DNA of 64,000 nt from JARRKU01 sp050305555 (GTDB taxonomy: Bacteria; Desulfobacterota; Desulfobacteria; Desulfobacterales; Desulfosarcinaceae): the NCBI GenBank assembly GCA_050305555.1, contig JBNLFN010000055.1, positions 12,908-76,907 of the forward strand, given 5' to 3'. Position numbers and translations under genes: made by a program. Of this stretch, positions 33,901 through 41,167 are shown in pieces. Positions within the stretch are counted from its first letter, which is position 1; each line of letters begins with the position of its first letter. Below the pieces are notes generated by a model. That model had not been told where the DNA came from. It worked only from the letters and a program-made list of their open reading frames with translations, and ran no database searches.

Positions 33901-35129
33901 TTCAACCAGGTGCGGATGTTTTGGATGTGGGCCGGGTTGACTTGAATTTGCCAATCATTGGCGATTCCGCGGATCATGGGGCTTTGAAATCCAAGATCAA
34001 TGGCATTATCGATAAAATAATTGATGAGATCCTGATCGTTGGTCTTGAAGATGCCCTGGCCCATGTTGTCAACGCAGGCCAGCGTCGTCGTGGGATAGCG
34101 TTGGACGTTGGCCTTTAGAATAGAGAAAGTTTTCAGGATTAAGCTATGCACGTAGCTTGAACTTTGGTGGGCGATGAGCCAGGTTAATGTGCGATTGATG
34201 TCCCGCAAGGTGTCTTCATGGTTGATGACCAAACCCGATAAGGTCATGGCTTGAAATTGGAAGATGACTTTGCGCCGGTTGCCCTGGTCGACGCGGTTGC
34301 CGGTTTCCAGCAATTTTTGCGGTATTTGTCGATAGGCCTGTACAAAGTGATGATGATCATAAAGTTTCAGCAGGGCATGCAGCATCTTACGGTCGTTGGG
34401 CTTGTTTTGGGAGATGATGGTATTCAAGCGGCTTTGTTGTTGCTGGACCGTATCATGGCTGATGGGCTGGAATATGTTTTCTAAATTCGGGTCACTTGCT
34501 TCTTGACCCGCTTCAGCTAAAAAGCCCTGCAATGGATCGGGCTGATCCAACCAATACCCATAAGTGGCTTCCAACGATCGAATCAGGAGCCGGTTGATGG
34601 CGGTGAAATCGGCCTCCAACTTTTCCAGCGCCGCATCCAGCTCCTGTGCCAAACGCTTCAAACCAAAAAAACTGCGTACGAAAAGGTCGAATGTGTCAGC
34701 GGGTTGTTTATAAATGAGTTCAAAGGATTTTGAAAGGATGGGAACGAAACGGGGAAGATCGGTTTCGGCGGTTTGAATGATTTTCTTGATAAACAGGATC
34801 AGGTTGTCGGCGGCATCGACTTTGACGTCTAAAGTCGTATCGGCCTGCAATGCCGTTTCAAAGATCTCCACCAAACGTTCGACTGCTTGAGGGCCCTGGG
34901 TGTGGGACTTGAACAGATGAAAGTAGTCCAAGGCAAAGGTACGGGCGTCGTCAACAATGATCTGCCAGTTTTTGTAAGGGTGGGCCACCTCCTTTAGAAA
35001 GGCTTCCAGTCGCGCCATCAGGCCGTAATAATCGGCCATTACCTCTTGTAAACAGAGATAACGCGAATCAATGGTAACATCCACCTGGGTGCGCGCCAGG
35101 TTGATCTCCAGGGCCTTGGATTTGATCAT
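30945..35129 (-). CDS. Giant PEP-synthase/PPDK-like protein without the PEP-binding barrel
   Basis: A 1394-residue cytosolic protein. Residues 1 to about 900 are a largely helical region with no recognised family. From about 905 a PPDK/PEP-synthase ATP-grasp domain follows (IDLGNKGLNMLKLHNFGLPV, LSVRSGSSISQPGMMETLLN, GTAVTVQTMVYGN), then the swivelling phosphohistidine domain (DTVPDDIKEIHAANGLLTAR, GGVTSHAAVVAHRLGKTCV) with the catalytic His near residue 1333. It stops there: the C-terminal TIM barrel that binds PEP/pyruvate in PPDK and PEP synthase is missing, as in water dikinases and rifampicin phosphotransferases. The phosphate acceptor may therefore be bound by the N-terminal region or be another protein. 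ATG at 35129 is supported by GGAG; a TTG at 35150 is possible. Confidence 0.87.
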   Translation of the reverse strand: MIKSKALEINLARTQVDVTIDSRYLCLQEVMADYYGLMARLEAFLKEVAHPYKNWQIIVDDARTFALDYFHLFKSHTQGPQAVERLVEIFETALQADTTLDVKVDAADNLILFIKKIIQTAETDLPRFVPILSKSFELIYKQPADTFDLFVRSFFGLKRLAQELDAALEKLEADFTAINRLLIRSLEATYGYWLDQPDPLQGFLAEAGQEASDPNLENIFQPISHDTVQQQQSRLNTIISQNKPNDRKMLHALLKLYDHHHFVQAYRQIPQKLLETGNRVDQGNRRKVIFQFQAMTLSGLVINHEDTLRDINRTLTWLIAHQSSSYVHSLILKTFSILKANVQRYPTTTLACVDNMGQGIFKTNDQDLINYFIDNAIDLGFQSPMIRGIANDWQIQVNPAHIQNIRTWLKLAQMQPKLATRLISNLIIHLAISGVFIKDTDLFGRDVTRFLNSDIGPIYNLAKQLARIFPVYFNDIGAEGELRDTSTRIDEICHRRDPLIHFLRKQSHVESSNRVIELMEAILAFWATKDKAPLASFLPPNIFSAVETDGPFINGVHQVITAFIEAGLDLPADLLNHSTDLLQELTAKVHQAGDEDRERVVLFTELYKQMNNKYNLNFINIQHYLNQLSAESFPDLRRLRTALKERELKTKIFKILDYMEQLKSLILSDKKFEIREDIYKKRHFTVDIPSMYGSYREVKFDAMGLTLRLEALINALLEELVHTIDLSLITKATCYQIYDRLVLFDKALKVDGIASVELEHQLELLAHSLEIRGFSFTQYLDIYKGLSQAVKNIINDYFNNVHGENLTQVLNRLPMGQMQPKYCRIDDDHSEKEKLCHRNSDIFLRDRLAFSLGLLQLDLFLTRILNTLFLQSSKLPKDKLRRLLNYDPQKAITSLHQPNTKTAGIIDLGNKGLNMLKLHNFGLPVPPAFIITTEVFRCREIIESFAPAQANFKEQMTQHIAGLEQLTGKRFGDPEQPLLLSVRSGSSISQPGMMETLLNVGMNESIARGLAAVSNNGWFAWDSYRRFIQCCGMTSGLKRDDFDAIISDHKKLWGIPVKREFSAEQMEHVALEYKQRLMDAGIELLESPMEQLYWATQCVMASWESERAKTYRQIMGISEDWGTAVTVQTMVYGNLSPHSGTGVVFTHNPRWSGDSLSLWGDFSLENQGEDVVAGLVHTLPISIKQQEIEMRETDVTLETHFPEIYRSMQQMAQSLVSERGWSPQEMEFTFESPAKEDLFLLQTRDMAIREHQQVLAFDPARVNPENYLGHGIGVSGGAMSGRLVFSLEEMELWREREPNACLILARGDTVPDDIKEIHAANGLLTARGGVTSHAAVVAHRLGKTCVVGCGSMICDERNQTIQFGRHQLQAGDHISIDGREGSVYQGEMQIKKTS

Positions 35130-35685
35130 AACCGTCTCCATTGGGTCCAAATAATTTTACCACTCTAACATTGGCCGGCAAGCTTTTCAAGAAGATCAAA
35201 GCCTGGTCGCGCACAGTGCAAATGTCCCTTAAGGGCCAACGCCATGGGTAAGGCAGAATATGTGCGTTTATGCAAAGTATGAAGTTATCAGTTTCGGATG
35301 ATGCGACTGAATTTGCGCAAAAAGTCCTCAATCAAAACATCTGGTGGCAGAATACACTATATCTTGTCGCTATTGCAAAATTTTTTACTATATCATGTGG
35401 TTTGCAGTTGACAATTACTTCTCATGCATATACGAATATCTTAATTATTCTTTTGCATTATGCGCCACTTCTAATCGTTTGCGGGTTTCCATATCCCGGT
35501 TATCGATGTGCCGGTAAGGGCGAACACAATAAACTGAACCGGAACGCTTAACTGCTCGATGAGAATTATATTTGTGATCGCTAGAATGAACCCATCCTAT
35601 TTGCAGGCCCTTCGCCTGACAATCATTGATACTGAAATTAGGCTTCAACGGCATTCATAACCTTATGAGAGGAGGATGAGCGAAG
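35130..35685. other. Divergent intergenic region
   Basis: About 555 bases between the leftward PEP-synthase-like gene and the rightward ParA gene. It is AT-rich in the middle. A small frame at 35270-35551 (starts MQSMKLSVSDDATEF) has no ribosome-binding site and is not called. One promoter-like pair is listed separately. Confidence 0.4.
35408..35436 (+). promoter_or_regulatory. Possible sigma-70-type promoter
   Basis: TTGACA (35408-35413) is a consensus -35 box; TACGAA lies 17 bases later (35431-35436) as a poor -10. It points toward the ParA gene, whose start is 250 bases further, so the leader would be long. Low confidence. Confidence 0.25.
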
Positions 35686-36411
35686 ATGATTATCAGTTTT
35701 GTGAACCAGAAAGGCGGCGTTGGAAAGACGACCACAGCAATTAATTTTGCAGCCAGCTTGGCCAGGAAAAACAGCAATTTGGTGGTTGTGGATGCGGATC
35801 CCCAGGCCAGTGTTTTTAAATGGCATCAGGTTGAGGGCAATCGAGCTTTTGAAGTTCTGCATCAACCGGGCGGTTTGAACTTGGTCGATATGGAAACGTT
35901 GAACGAATCCCATGATTATGTGGTGATCGATACACCACCTGCCGTCAATGAGATAACCCAAACCATTTTGGCGGCGTCCGATATAGCTGTCGTGCCCGTG
36001 AGCCCCAGTGCTTTGGATATCTGGTCCACTAAAGGGACCCTTGAAATGATCGAAGCGGCGCAAAGCCGCAATCCCGATTTAGAGGTAAAATTTTTAATCA
36101 ATCGTAAAATTCCCGGCACCCGCGTTGGGCGGGAAGTTCGCGAGGCGCTCAAGGAGTTTCAGCCCACTATCCTGGATACCGAACTGTGCCAGCGCGTGGC
36201 TTACATTGATGCAATGAAGTGTGGCGTGTCGGTGATGCAGTTTGCTCCCGGCAGCAAAGCGGCTGCCGAGATAGAATTGCTTTGCGAAGAGCTATTGGTT
36301 CAGCAGGCGCCGCCGTCCACAGAAGATGATCACAGTTCCATTGCCGATATTTACCAGGAGATGACCAACAATATTCTGTTTCGGAGTTTTCAACCCGTAT
36401 CGTCCAACTGA
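35686..36411 (+). CDS. ParA/Soj family ATPase
   Basis: A 241-residue deviant-Walker ATPase. Walker A' is NQKGGVGKTTTAINFA with the signature lysine; the A'' segment is VVVDADPQASVFKWHQ and the Walker B-like DYVVIDTPPA. Length and motifs match the short ParA/MinD-like proteins that position DNA, protein clusters or plasmids. No ParB gene or parS-like repeat is adjacent; instead the next gene, 17 bases on, encodes an unrelated 159-residue protein, so it may be an orphan ParA that positions a non-DNA cargo, which is inference. A GAGAGGAGG site precedes the ATG by 10 bases or so. Confidence 0.92.
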   Translation: MIISFVNQKGGVGKTTTAINFAASLARKNSNLVVVDADPQASVFKWHQVEGNRAFEVLHQPGGLNLVDMETLNESHDYVVIDTPPAVNEITQTILAASDIAVVPVSPSALDIWSTKGTLEMIEAAQSRNPDLEVKFLINRKIPGTRVGREVREALKEFQPTILDTELCQRVAYIDAMKCGVSVMQFAPGSKAAAEIELLCEELLVQQAPPSTEDDHSSIADIYQEMTNNILFRSFQPVSSN

Positions 36412-36428
36412 TTCAAGGAGGATAACCT

Positions 36429-36908
36429 TTGGCCAAGATCAAAAAGCGAAAGATTCGCTGGGAGCCATCGACATCGCCCCAGGTCGTGGGCTATAAGCTA
36501 TACTGGTCCGCTGGAGAAGAGGTCCATTACGATAGCGAATCCATAGCCGTGGGAAATGTAACCGAGCTGGTATTGCCGGACGACATTAAAAATTTTAATC
36601 CGGGCAAGAGTACGGTCACCTTCGCCATTGCTGCCATCGATGAGCAGGGCAATGAGTCCGATCTGGTTACATGTGCGGCACCTTACCAATTCAGCGTTCC
36701 CCAAGCACCCAAAGATTTATGGCTTGAAAATTTGGACGCGTATTATACGACCCCTCGTCGACCGGCGGCGGTCGAACAGCCTGAACCCATTCCGCTATTT
36801 GAAAAGCGTCTGTCGAATTTAGAGGCACAGATTGATGCCGAAGCCGCCAAAGTCCCCACGCTGGCCAGAGGTGCAGTTCAATACAGCGGAGGGCAAAATA
36901 AGCGCTAA
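36429..36908 (+). CDS. Hypothetical ParA-partner protein with fibronectin III-like domain
   Basis: A 159-residue soluble protein with a TTG start at 36429, preceded by a perfect AAGGAGG at 7 bases. The first 90 residues (IRWEPSTSPQVVGYKLYWSA, then TVTFAIAAIDEQGNESD) look like a fibronectin type III domain with the usual Tyr/Trp and Glu-Ser-Asp positions. The C-terminus is charged with a short predicted helix (PLFEKRLSNLEAQIDAEAAK). Together with the ParA it forms a two-gene unit closed by a perfect terminator, so it is the likely cargo or adaptor of this ParA. No known ParB or MinE sequence is seen. Function unknown. Confidence 0.78.
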   Translation: MAKIKKRKIRWEPSTSPQVVGYKLYWSAGEEVHYDSESIAVGNVTELVLPDDIKNFNPGKSTVTFAIAAIDEQGNESDLVTCAAPYQFSVPQAPKDLWLENLDAYYTTPRRPAAVEQPEPIPLFEKRLSNLEAQIDAEAAKVPTLARGAVQYSGGQNKR

Positions 36909-36943
36909 AGCGGTGATGCCGGTACGTTGAAGTAGCCCAAAGT

Positions 36944-36975
36944 AAAAAGAGCGATGGGGGTACCCCCATCGCTCT
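36944..36975 (+). terminator. Perfect palindromic terminator after the ParA unit
   Basis: AAAGAGCGATGGGGG and its exact complement CCCCCATCGCTCTTT form a 16-base perfect stem (36944-36975) with a T-rich tail (ATTGTTTT). It lies 35 bases after the stop of the ParA-partner gene. Confidence 0.8.
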
Positions 36976-37130
36976 TTATTGTTTTCCGGCGATACTGCTT
37001 TTACAGCGGTGTTAAAATCAAATCAAGACAAAGATGATGGTTGGTGAAGGGGGCCCATTGATCTTTTCCGCCCTACGCGATATAAAAATCCCGACTCGAA
37101 TTACGTACCCCAATCGATGGAGAAAAAACC

Positions 37131-37718
37131 ATGAAAAAACATTTGATATGGTTTGCTTTGCCGGTTCTGGTGGCCATTTTGGTATCCGGTTGCGGCTACA
37201 ACAAATTACAAGCGATGGAAGAGGCGGTGTTTAAGGCTTGGGGCGATATAGAATCTAATCTGCAAAGACGGTCGGACCTGATCCCCAATTTGGTAGCAAC
37301 GGTCAAGGGATATGCCAGTCATGAAAAAGAGACCCTGCAGGCGGTAATTGAGGCCCGCGCCAAAGCCACCAGCGTGCAAGTGTCGACCCAAGACCTGGGT
37401 AACCCCCAGGCCATGCAACAGATGCTGCAAGCCCAGGGCGGGCTCAGTTCAGCCTTGGCTCGGCTCATGGTGGTGGTGGAGCGTTATCCTGATTTGAAAG
37501 CCAATCAGAGTTTTCTTGACCTGCAAAACCAATTGGAAGGCACCGAAAATCGAATCAATGTGGCCCGGCAGCGTTACAACCGGGCGGTAGAACAATTCAA
37601 TTCCGCCATTCGCCAGTTTCCGGCGAATCTGACCAACAACCTGATTTTAAAACTTGATCGAAAAGAGTATTTCAAGGCCGAAAGCGGTGCCCAACAGACA
37701 CCCAAAGTAAAATTTTGA
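37131..37718 (+). CDS. lemA: LemA family protein
   Basis: A 195-residue envelope protein. A hydrophobic N-terminus with lipobox-like LVSGC is followed by the LemA domain (NKLQAMEEAVFKAWGDIESN, LQRRSDLIPNLVATVKGYASHEKETL, ENRINVARQRYNRAVEQFNS). It is full-length and ends with the usual QTPKVKF tail, here QTPKVKF exactly. The role of LemA is not settled; it is regularly encoded with TPM-domain proteins, as here, where the next gene overlaps by several bases or follows directly. GGAG lies 8 bases before the ATG. Confidence 0.93.
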   Translation: MKKHLIWFALPVLVAILVSGCGYNKLQAMEEAVFKAWGDIESNLQRRSDLIPNLVATVKGYASHEKETLQAVIEARAKATSVQVSTQDLGNPQAMQQMLQAQGGLSSALARLMVVVERYPDLKANQSFLDLQNQLEGTENRINVARQRYNRAVEQFNSAIRQFPANLTNNLILKLDRKEYFKAESGAQQTPKVKF

Positions 37719-37738
37719 TACACATAGAGGTATGGGCA

Positions 37739-38638
37739 ATGGCAACGCGTCCCCAATTGCGAAACTGCTGGATATCAATCTTGACTGCGCTTGGCGTTCT
37801 GCTGACGGTACTGAGTGCCCGGGCCCTTGAAGTGCCCTCGCTGAAAAACCGCGTAAACGATTATGCAGATTTGATCCAGCCGGCCACCCAAAACCAATTG
37901 GAAGCGGCATTGGCCCAATTGGAGCAAACGGACGCCACCCAGATCGCCGTGCTCACCATACCCTCCTTGCAGGGTGATAGTTTGGAAGATTTTTCGATAC
38001 GGGTGGTGGAGCAATGGAAACTGGGGCAAAAAGGCTTGGACAACGGCGTCCTTTTGCTCATCGCCAAAAATGACCGCAAAATCCGGATCGAGGTGGGGTA
38101 TGGCCTCGAAGGCAAGCTCACCGACCTGGTCGCTGGACGCATCATTCAGCAAGTCATTGCGCCCCAATTCAAAATGGGCCATTTTGATCAAGGCATCATC
38201 GAGGGTGTTTCCGCTATTGTCGGCGTGGTTCGTGGTGAATTCAAGGCACCCCCCGCCCAAAAAAGAGGCACGCGACACAAAGGGATATCACCTGGCTTTA
38301 TCGGCCTGTTGGCCCTGGTTTTTTTTATGAACATGTTGGGCCGCATTAATCGTTTTTTAGGTGGCGCTGCGGGCGCCGTGCTGGCCCCCATCGCAGGCGT
38401 GCTTTTTTTAAATCTAGGATTGTTGGGCGCTCTGATTTTAATCCCGCTGGGTTTTGGTGGGGGGTTGTTGATGAGTCTGCTCGGCGGGCCACTTGCATTC
38501 GGTCATTCGGTTGGGCGCAGTCGAGGCGACTATTGGGGCGGCGGCTTTGGTGGCGGCGGTTTCGGCGGGGGCGGATTTGGAGGTTTTTCCGGCGGCGGCG
38601 GTGGATTCGGGGGGGGCGGTGCGTCAGGCGGGTGGTGA
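37739..38638 (+). CDS. TPM domain protein (YgcG family) with Gly-rich C-terminus
   Basis: A 299-residue membrane protein. A signal-like N-terminus (ILTALGVLLTVLSARALE) precedes the TPM domain (VNDYADLIQPATQNQLEAAL, DATQIAVLTIPSLQGDSLED, LLIAKNDRKIRIEVGYGLEG), then two or three membrane helices (FIGLLALVFFMNMLG, VLAPIAGVLFLNLGLLGALI) and a long glycine-rich tail (GGFGGGGFGG pattern ending SGGW) typical of YgcG. I chose the ATG at 37739 with GAGG 8 bases before it; a start at 37715 overlapping lemA is possible. It forms the lemA-ygcG pair common in bacteria; the function is unknown. Confidence 0.9.
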   Translation: MATRPQLRNCWISILTALGVLLTVLSARALEVPSLKNRVNDYADLIQPATQNQLEAALAQLEQTDATQIAVLTIPSLQGDSLEDFSIRVVEQWKLGQKGLDNGVLLLIAKNDRKIRIEVGYGLEGKLTDLVAGRIIQQVIAPQFKMGHFDQGIIEGVSAIVGVVRGEFKAPPAQKRGTRHKGISPGFIGLLALVFFMNMLGRINRFLGGAAGAVLAPIAGVLFLNLGLLGALILIPLGFGGGLLMSLLGGPLAFGHSVGRSRGDYWGGGFGGGGFGGGGFGGFSGGGGGFGGGGASGGW

Positions 38639-39046
38639 TTTTTATTGATTCTTCTCCAAATGAATCGGAGATATTGTTGACGATAAACCTGACAGCGCAT
38701 TTTACAGACACGCCACCGGCATCAGGGTCTATTCTGCCCACAACGCCTGCGGGCTGGTTATTTCAGCACATTACCAACGGGGGCATTCCTTGCCCCCTCC
38801 CTGTTCACCGCCAGGGGTGATCAGGAACAACCGATAAGTGCCGCTGAGTTCGGGTTGCCTATCCATCGTAGTGGGCCCCATGGCGGCGCCAGGGTCTCCC
38901 CCATTGGCAACGTGCTGAAATAACGAATCCCTCCAGCTCACGATGGGCAGAACAGACCCTGACACCGGTGGCTTGGTGCTATCGAATAGCTGTAACTCAT
39001 TTGGAGGAGAATTATTTTTTTATAGTAATAATTTAGGAAAAAAGAG
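38639..39046. other. Intergenic region with a long imperfect inverted repeat
   Basis: About 400 bases between the two TPM genes, dominated by the palindromic element listed at 38709-38973. No intact gene is seen; short frames inside the element look incidental. Confidence 0.5.
38709..38973. repeat. Long imperfect inverted repeat (MITE-like)
   Basis: The left arm (about 38709-38790) reads CCACCGGCATCAGGGTCT..TTCTGCCCA ... TTATTTCAGCAC.TT.CCAA.GGGGG, and the reverse complement of the right arm (about 38895-38973) reads the same with scattered changes (CCACCGGTGTCAGGGTCT, TTCTGCCCA, GTTATTTCAGCACG). About 80 bases per arm with roughly 100 bases between. It holds no transposase, so a non-autonomous element or a diverged inverted duplication is likely. 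Confidence 0.7.
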
Positions 39047-39709
39047 ATGAAAAACTTAGCCCAAAAGTTCTTGTCCGAAAAAGAGCAGTCGCAGATCAAT
39101 GCCGCCGTGCAGGCTGCTGAGAAGAAAACCTCCGGCGAAATTGTCTGCATGGTCCAATCGGCCAGTTATCACTATCCCATGGCCAATGTGATCGGCGCCA
39201 CAGCTCTGGCACTTCCCCTCTCTTTGATGCTGACGCCTTTTTTGGGAGGATGGTTTTGGCTAGGCACCCAAAACATGTGGGTTTTTCTAAGCTGTTTTAT
39301 CCTGCTGTTCAGCTTGTTTTACATCAGTATCCGCCAGACAACTTGGCTCAAGCGGATTTTTATTTCCCAGAAGGATATTGATGAGGAAGTCGAAGAGGCG
39401 GCCATTACTAATTTTTTCCAACATGGCCTCTACCACACCAAAGATGCAACAGGGGTGCTGGTGTTCATTTCCGTATTTGAGCAGAAGGTGTGGGTGCTGG
39501 CTGACCGCGGTATCGATGCTAAAATGGCGCCGGGGGTTTGGGACGATATCGTAAGCACCATAACCCAGGGCATCAAAGCGGGTCAGGCATGTATCGCCGT
39601 TTGCCAGGCCGTTGAAACCATTGGACAGATGCTGAGTGAGCACTTTCCCGTCCGATCCGATGACCAAAATGAACTTGAAAACTTTATCATCAGCGACAAC
39701 AAAAGATAA
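39047..39709 (+). CDS. TPM domain membrane protein
   Basis: A 220-residue protein with the TPM domain at the start (AAEKKTSGEIVCMVQSASYH), two membrane helices inserted after it (GATALALPLSLMLTPFLGG and MWVFLSCFILLFSLFYISI), and the second half of the domain after them (FQHGLYHTKDATGVLVFISV, WVLADRGIDAKMAPGVWDDI). This helix-inserted form is known beside YgcG-type TPM and LemA genes, matching the order here. GAAAAAAGAG lies before the ATG. It probably works with the lemA and ygcG-like products in the envelope; no enzymatic role is proven. Confidence 0.88.
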   Translation: MKNLAQKFLSEKEQSQINAAVQAAEKKTSGEIVCMVQSASYHYPMANVIGATALALPLSLMLTPFLGGWFWLGTQNMWVFLSCFILLFSLFYISIRQTTWLKRIFISQKDIDEEVEEAAITNFFQHGLYHTKDATGVLVFISVFEQKVWVLADRGIDAKMAPGVWDDIVSTITQGIKAGQACIAVCQAVETIGQMLSEHFPVRSDDQNELENFIISDNKR

Positions 39710-39719
39710 TTTCAACGCC

Positions 39720-40244
39720 ATGAGCGAAGACTCGGTGAAGAAAACAAAAATCAAACAAGCCGGTGAAGATTTGTTCAACTTCGCCATTGATCGGGAAGAT
39801 ATCAAATGGCTGATGGCAGGTTTGCCCCAGGAGAGTCAGGCAAAACCGACAACGGTGGAATACGAACTGCAGATATTGAAAATTGTCAGTGTGGGCTGGG
39901 GCATTTCTTATTTTATGGCGGGTACACCTGGGGCCAAAACGGTCCTTTCGGAGCTGTTCTGGCATCAGATTAATATATTTTCCAAAGACCTTTCTCAAAC
40001 CACAGGTTTGATGATCGGCCAAGATATCGACTACTTTACCATCTTAAAAGAGCGCCTCGATTCATATGTTGCAGCCATGGCAGACCCGGCGGATGCCAAC
40101 GATCCAACTGCCATTATCGGGCCGGTGTTTGCACGCCGGTGTGGCAGTGAAGGGGATATCTTTGCCGCCATGGTCGGGGCCAAGATGTTCCATGGGGCGG
40201 TGAACAGGGTGCGGCAATATCTTGAAGCACTCAAATTGCGGTAG
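39720..40244 (+). CDS. Hypothetical protein downstream of the TPM gene
   Basis: A 174-residue soluble protein, helical (AGEDLFNFAIDREDIKWLMA, EYELQILKIVSVGWGISYFM, DYFTILKERLDSYVAAMA). No signal peptide or known domain is seen. The ATG at 39720 follows the TPM gene stop by 10 bases without a clear ribosome-binding site; a frame overlapping the TPM gene from 39636 also exists but would use an unlikely start. Its position suggests co-transcription with the lemA-TPM cluster. Function unknown. Confidence 0.72.
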   Translation: MSEDSVKKTKIKQAGEDLFNFAIDREDIKWLMAGLPQESQAKPTTVEYELQILKIVSVGWGISYFMAGTPGAKTVLSELFWHQINIFSKDLSQTTGLMIGQDIDYFTILKERLDSYVAAMADPADANDPTAIIGPVFARRCGSEGDIFAAMVGAKMFHGAVNRVRQYLEALKLR

Positions 40245-40265
40245 TGGTTTTTCATCCTGCCTTTT

Positions 40266-40649
40266 CTAGTCGTATTGCCCCCTGGTCATTCGTTCGGTAG
40301 CCACAAACTTGAGGAGCTGTTGTCTTGCCTCATCTGCCATTTCCTTTAAATGGCATCCCACCGAGGAATAACCCGCCCGATTCGATGGCTTTATCCAGCG
40401 GACTTCTGCTTTTATTTTGCTGAGAAAGGAAAGGTTAGCGCCGCCGGCAATGTGATTCAACAACAATTGGTCACCCTCTTTGAATTTTTCACAATCTCCA
40501 TTCGATACCGACATGTTGAGTCCGCCGGCACTGAGGTTGACGATGGAAGCGACAAAGGACTCCTCACTATCGAGCTTAAAATTCCCGAAATAACCCTCCT
40601 CAATGTTTAGTGCCAACCGAGGATACTTTCGTTTTTCCACTGTCGTCAT
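40266..40649 (-). CDS. PilZ domain protein
   Basis: A 127-residue single-domain PilZ protein that should bind cyclic di-GMP. The N-terminal arginine motif is RKYPRLAL, close to RxxxR; the second motif is VNLSAGGLNMSVS, matching the [D/N]xSxxG signature. It ends with a short helix (DEARQQLLKFVATERM). Stand-alone PilZ proteins act as cyclic di-GMP receptors that control motility, adhesion or transcription; the partner is unknown and no GGDEF/EAL gene is nearby. AAGGAG lies 9 bases before the ATG. It is transcribed toward the previous cluster and stands alone. Confidence 0.9.
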   Translation of the reverse strand: MTTVEKRKYPRLALNIEEGYFGNFKLDSEESFVASIVNLSAGGLNMSVSNGDCEKFKEGDQLLLNHIAGGANLSFLSKIKAEVRWIKPSNRAGYSSVGCHLKEMADEARQQLLKFVATERMTRGQYD

Positions 40650-41167
40650 GATGTCTACTCCTTGATGATAGGAAATCTTCTTATGAGGTTCAATACCAGA
40701 TGCAATTATTGTTCCTGGATTGCTATTGCGGTATTCTTAAATAAAAAACAATTATTACAATCCCTTAAAGCTCTACCAAGAGGTGTGGTGCAGCGCAGCC
40801 TTATGGCAAGCGGACATTTTTGTATCCACAAGGGATACTGCTTGATTTGTAAAGGACCCCCTTACCAGCGCAAAGGACGGTGGCATGAAGTATGGGTGCT
40901 CCCACGGCGATAGTATTTAACTACCATAAAGCGTTTGAAAATGCGAGTATTGGTTTTGCATGACCGCGTTTAAAAAGTCAACACCGGCGGTTGGTTATGA
41001 AACTGCACCATTTTCGATAGTGTGGCCTTTGTGCTGACGCGGCGAATACAACATAATATATTGTATTTATAGTGACTTACCGCAAATTGGGTTTATGCAC
41101 TCATGTGTCCTGTACAACAGGGCCTGGATGATGTAGGTTTTTGCTACGGGGTAAAGGAGGATCCAGG
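40650..41167. other. Intergenic region, nothing recognised
   Basis: About 520 bases between divergent genes. A short frame at 40662-40913 has no site and an odd composition and is not called. The GGAGG site at its right end belongs to the zinc-ribbon protein gene. Confidence 0.35.

Noticed and set aside
35270..35551. 93-residue frame starting MQSMKLSVSDDATEF
   Set aside because: Lies in an AT-rich divergent gap, lacks a site and has unlikely protein character.
38771..38965. Reverse frame inside the 38.8 kb palindrome
   Set aside because: Its open state follows from the palindromic repeat; no site or family.
40662..40913. 83-residue frame upstream of the zinc-ribbon protein
   Set aside because: Begins at a start codon without a site; the sequence looks random and Cys/His are scattered.
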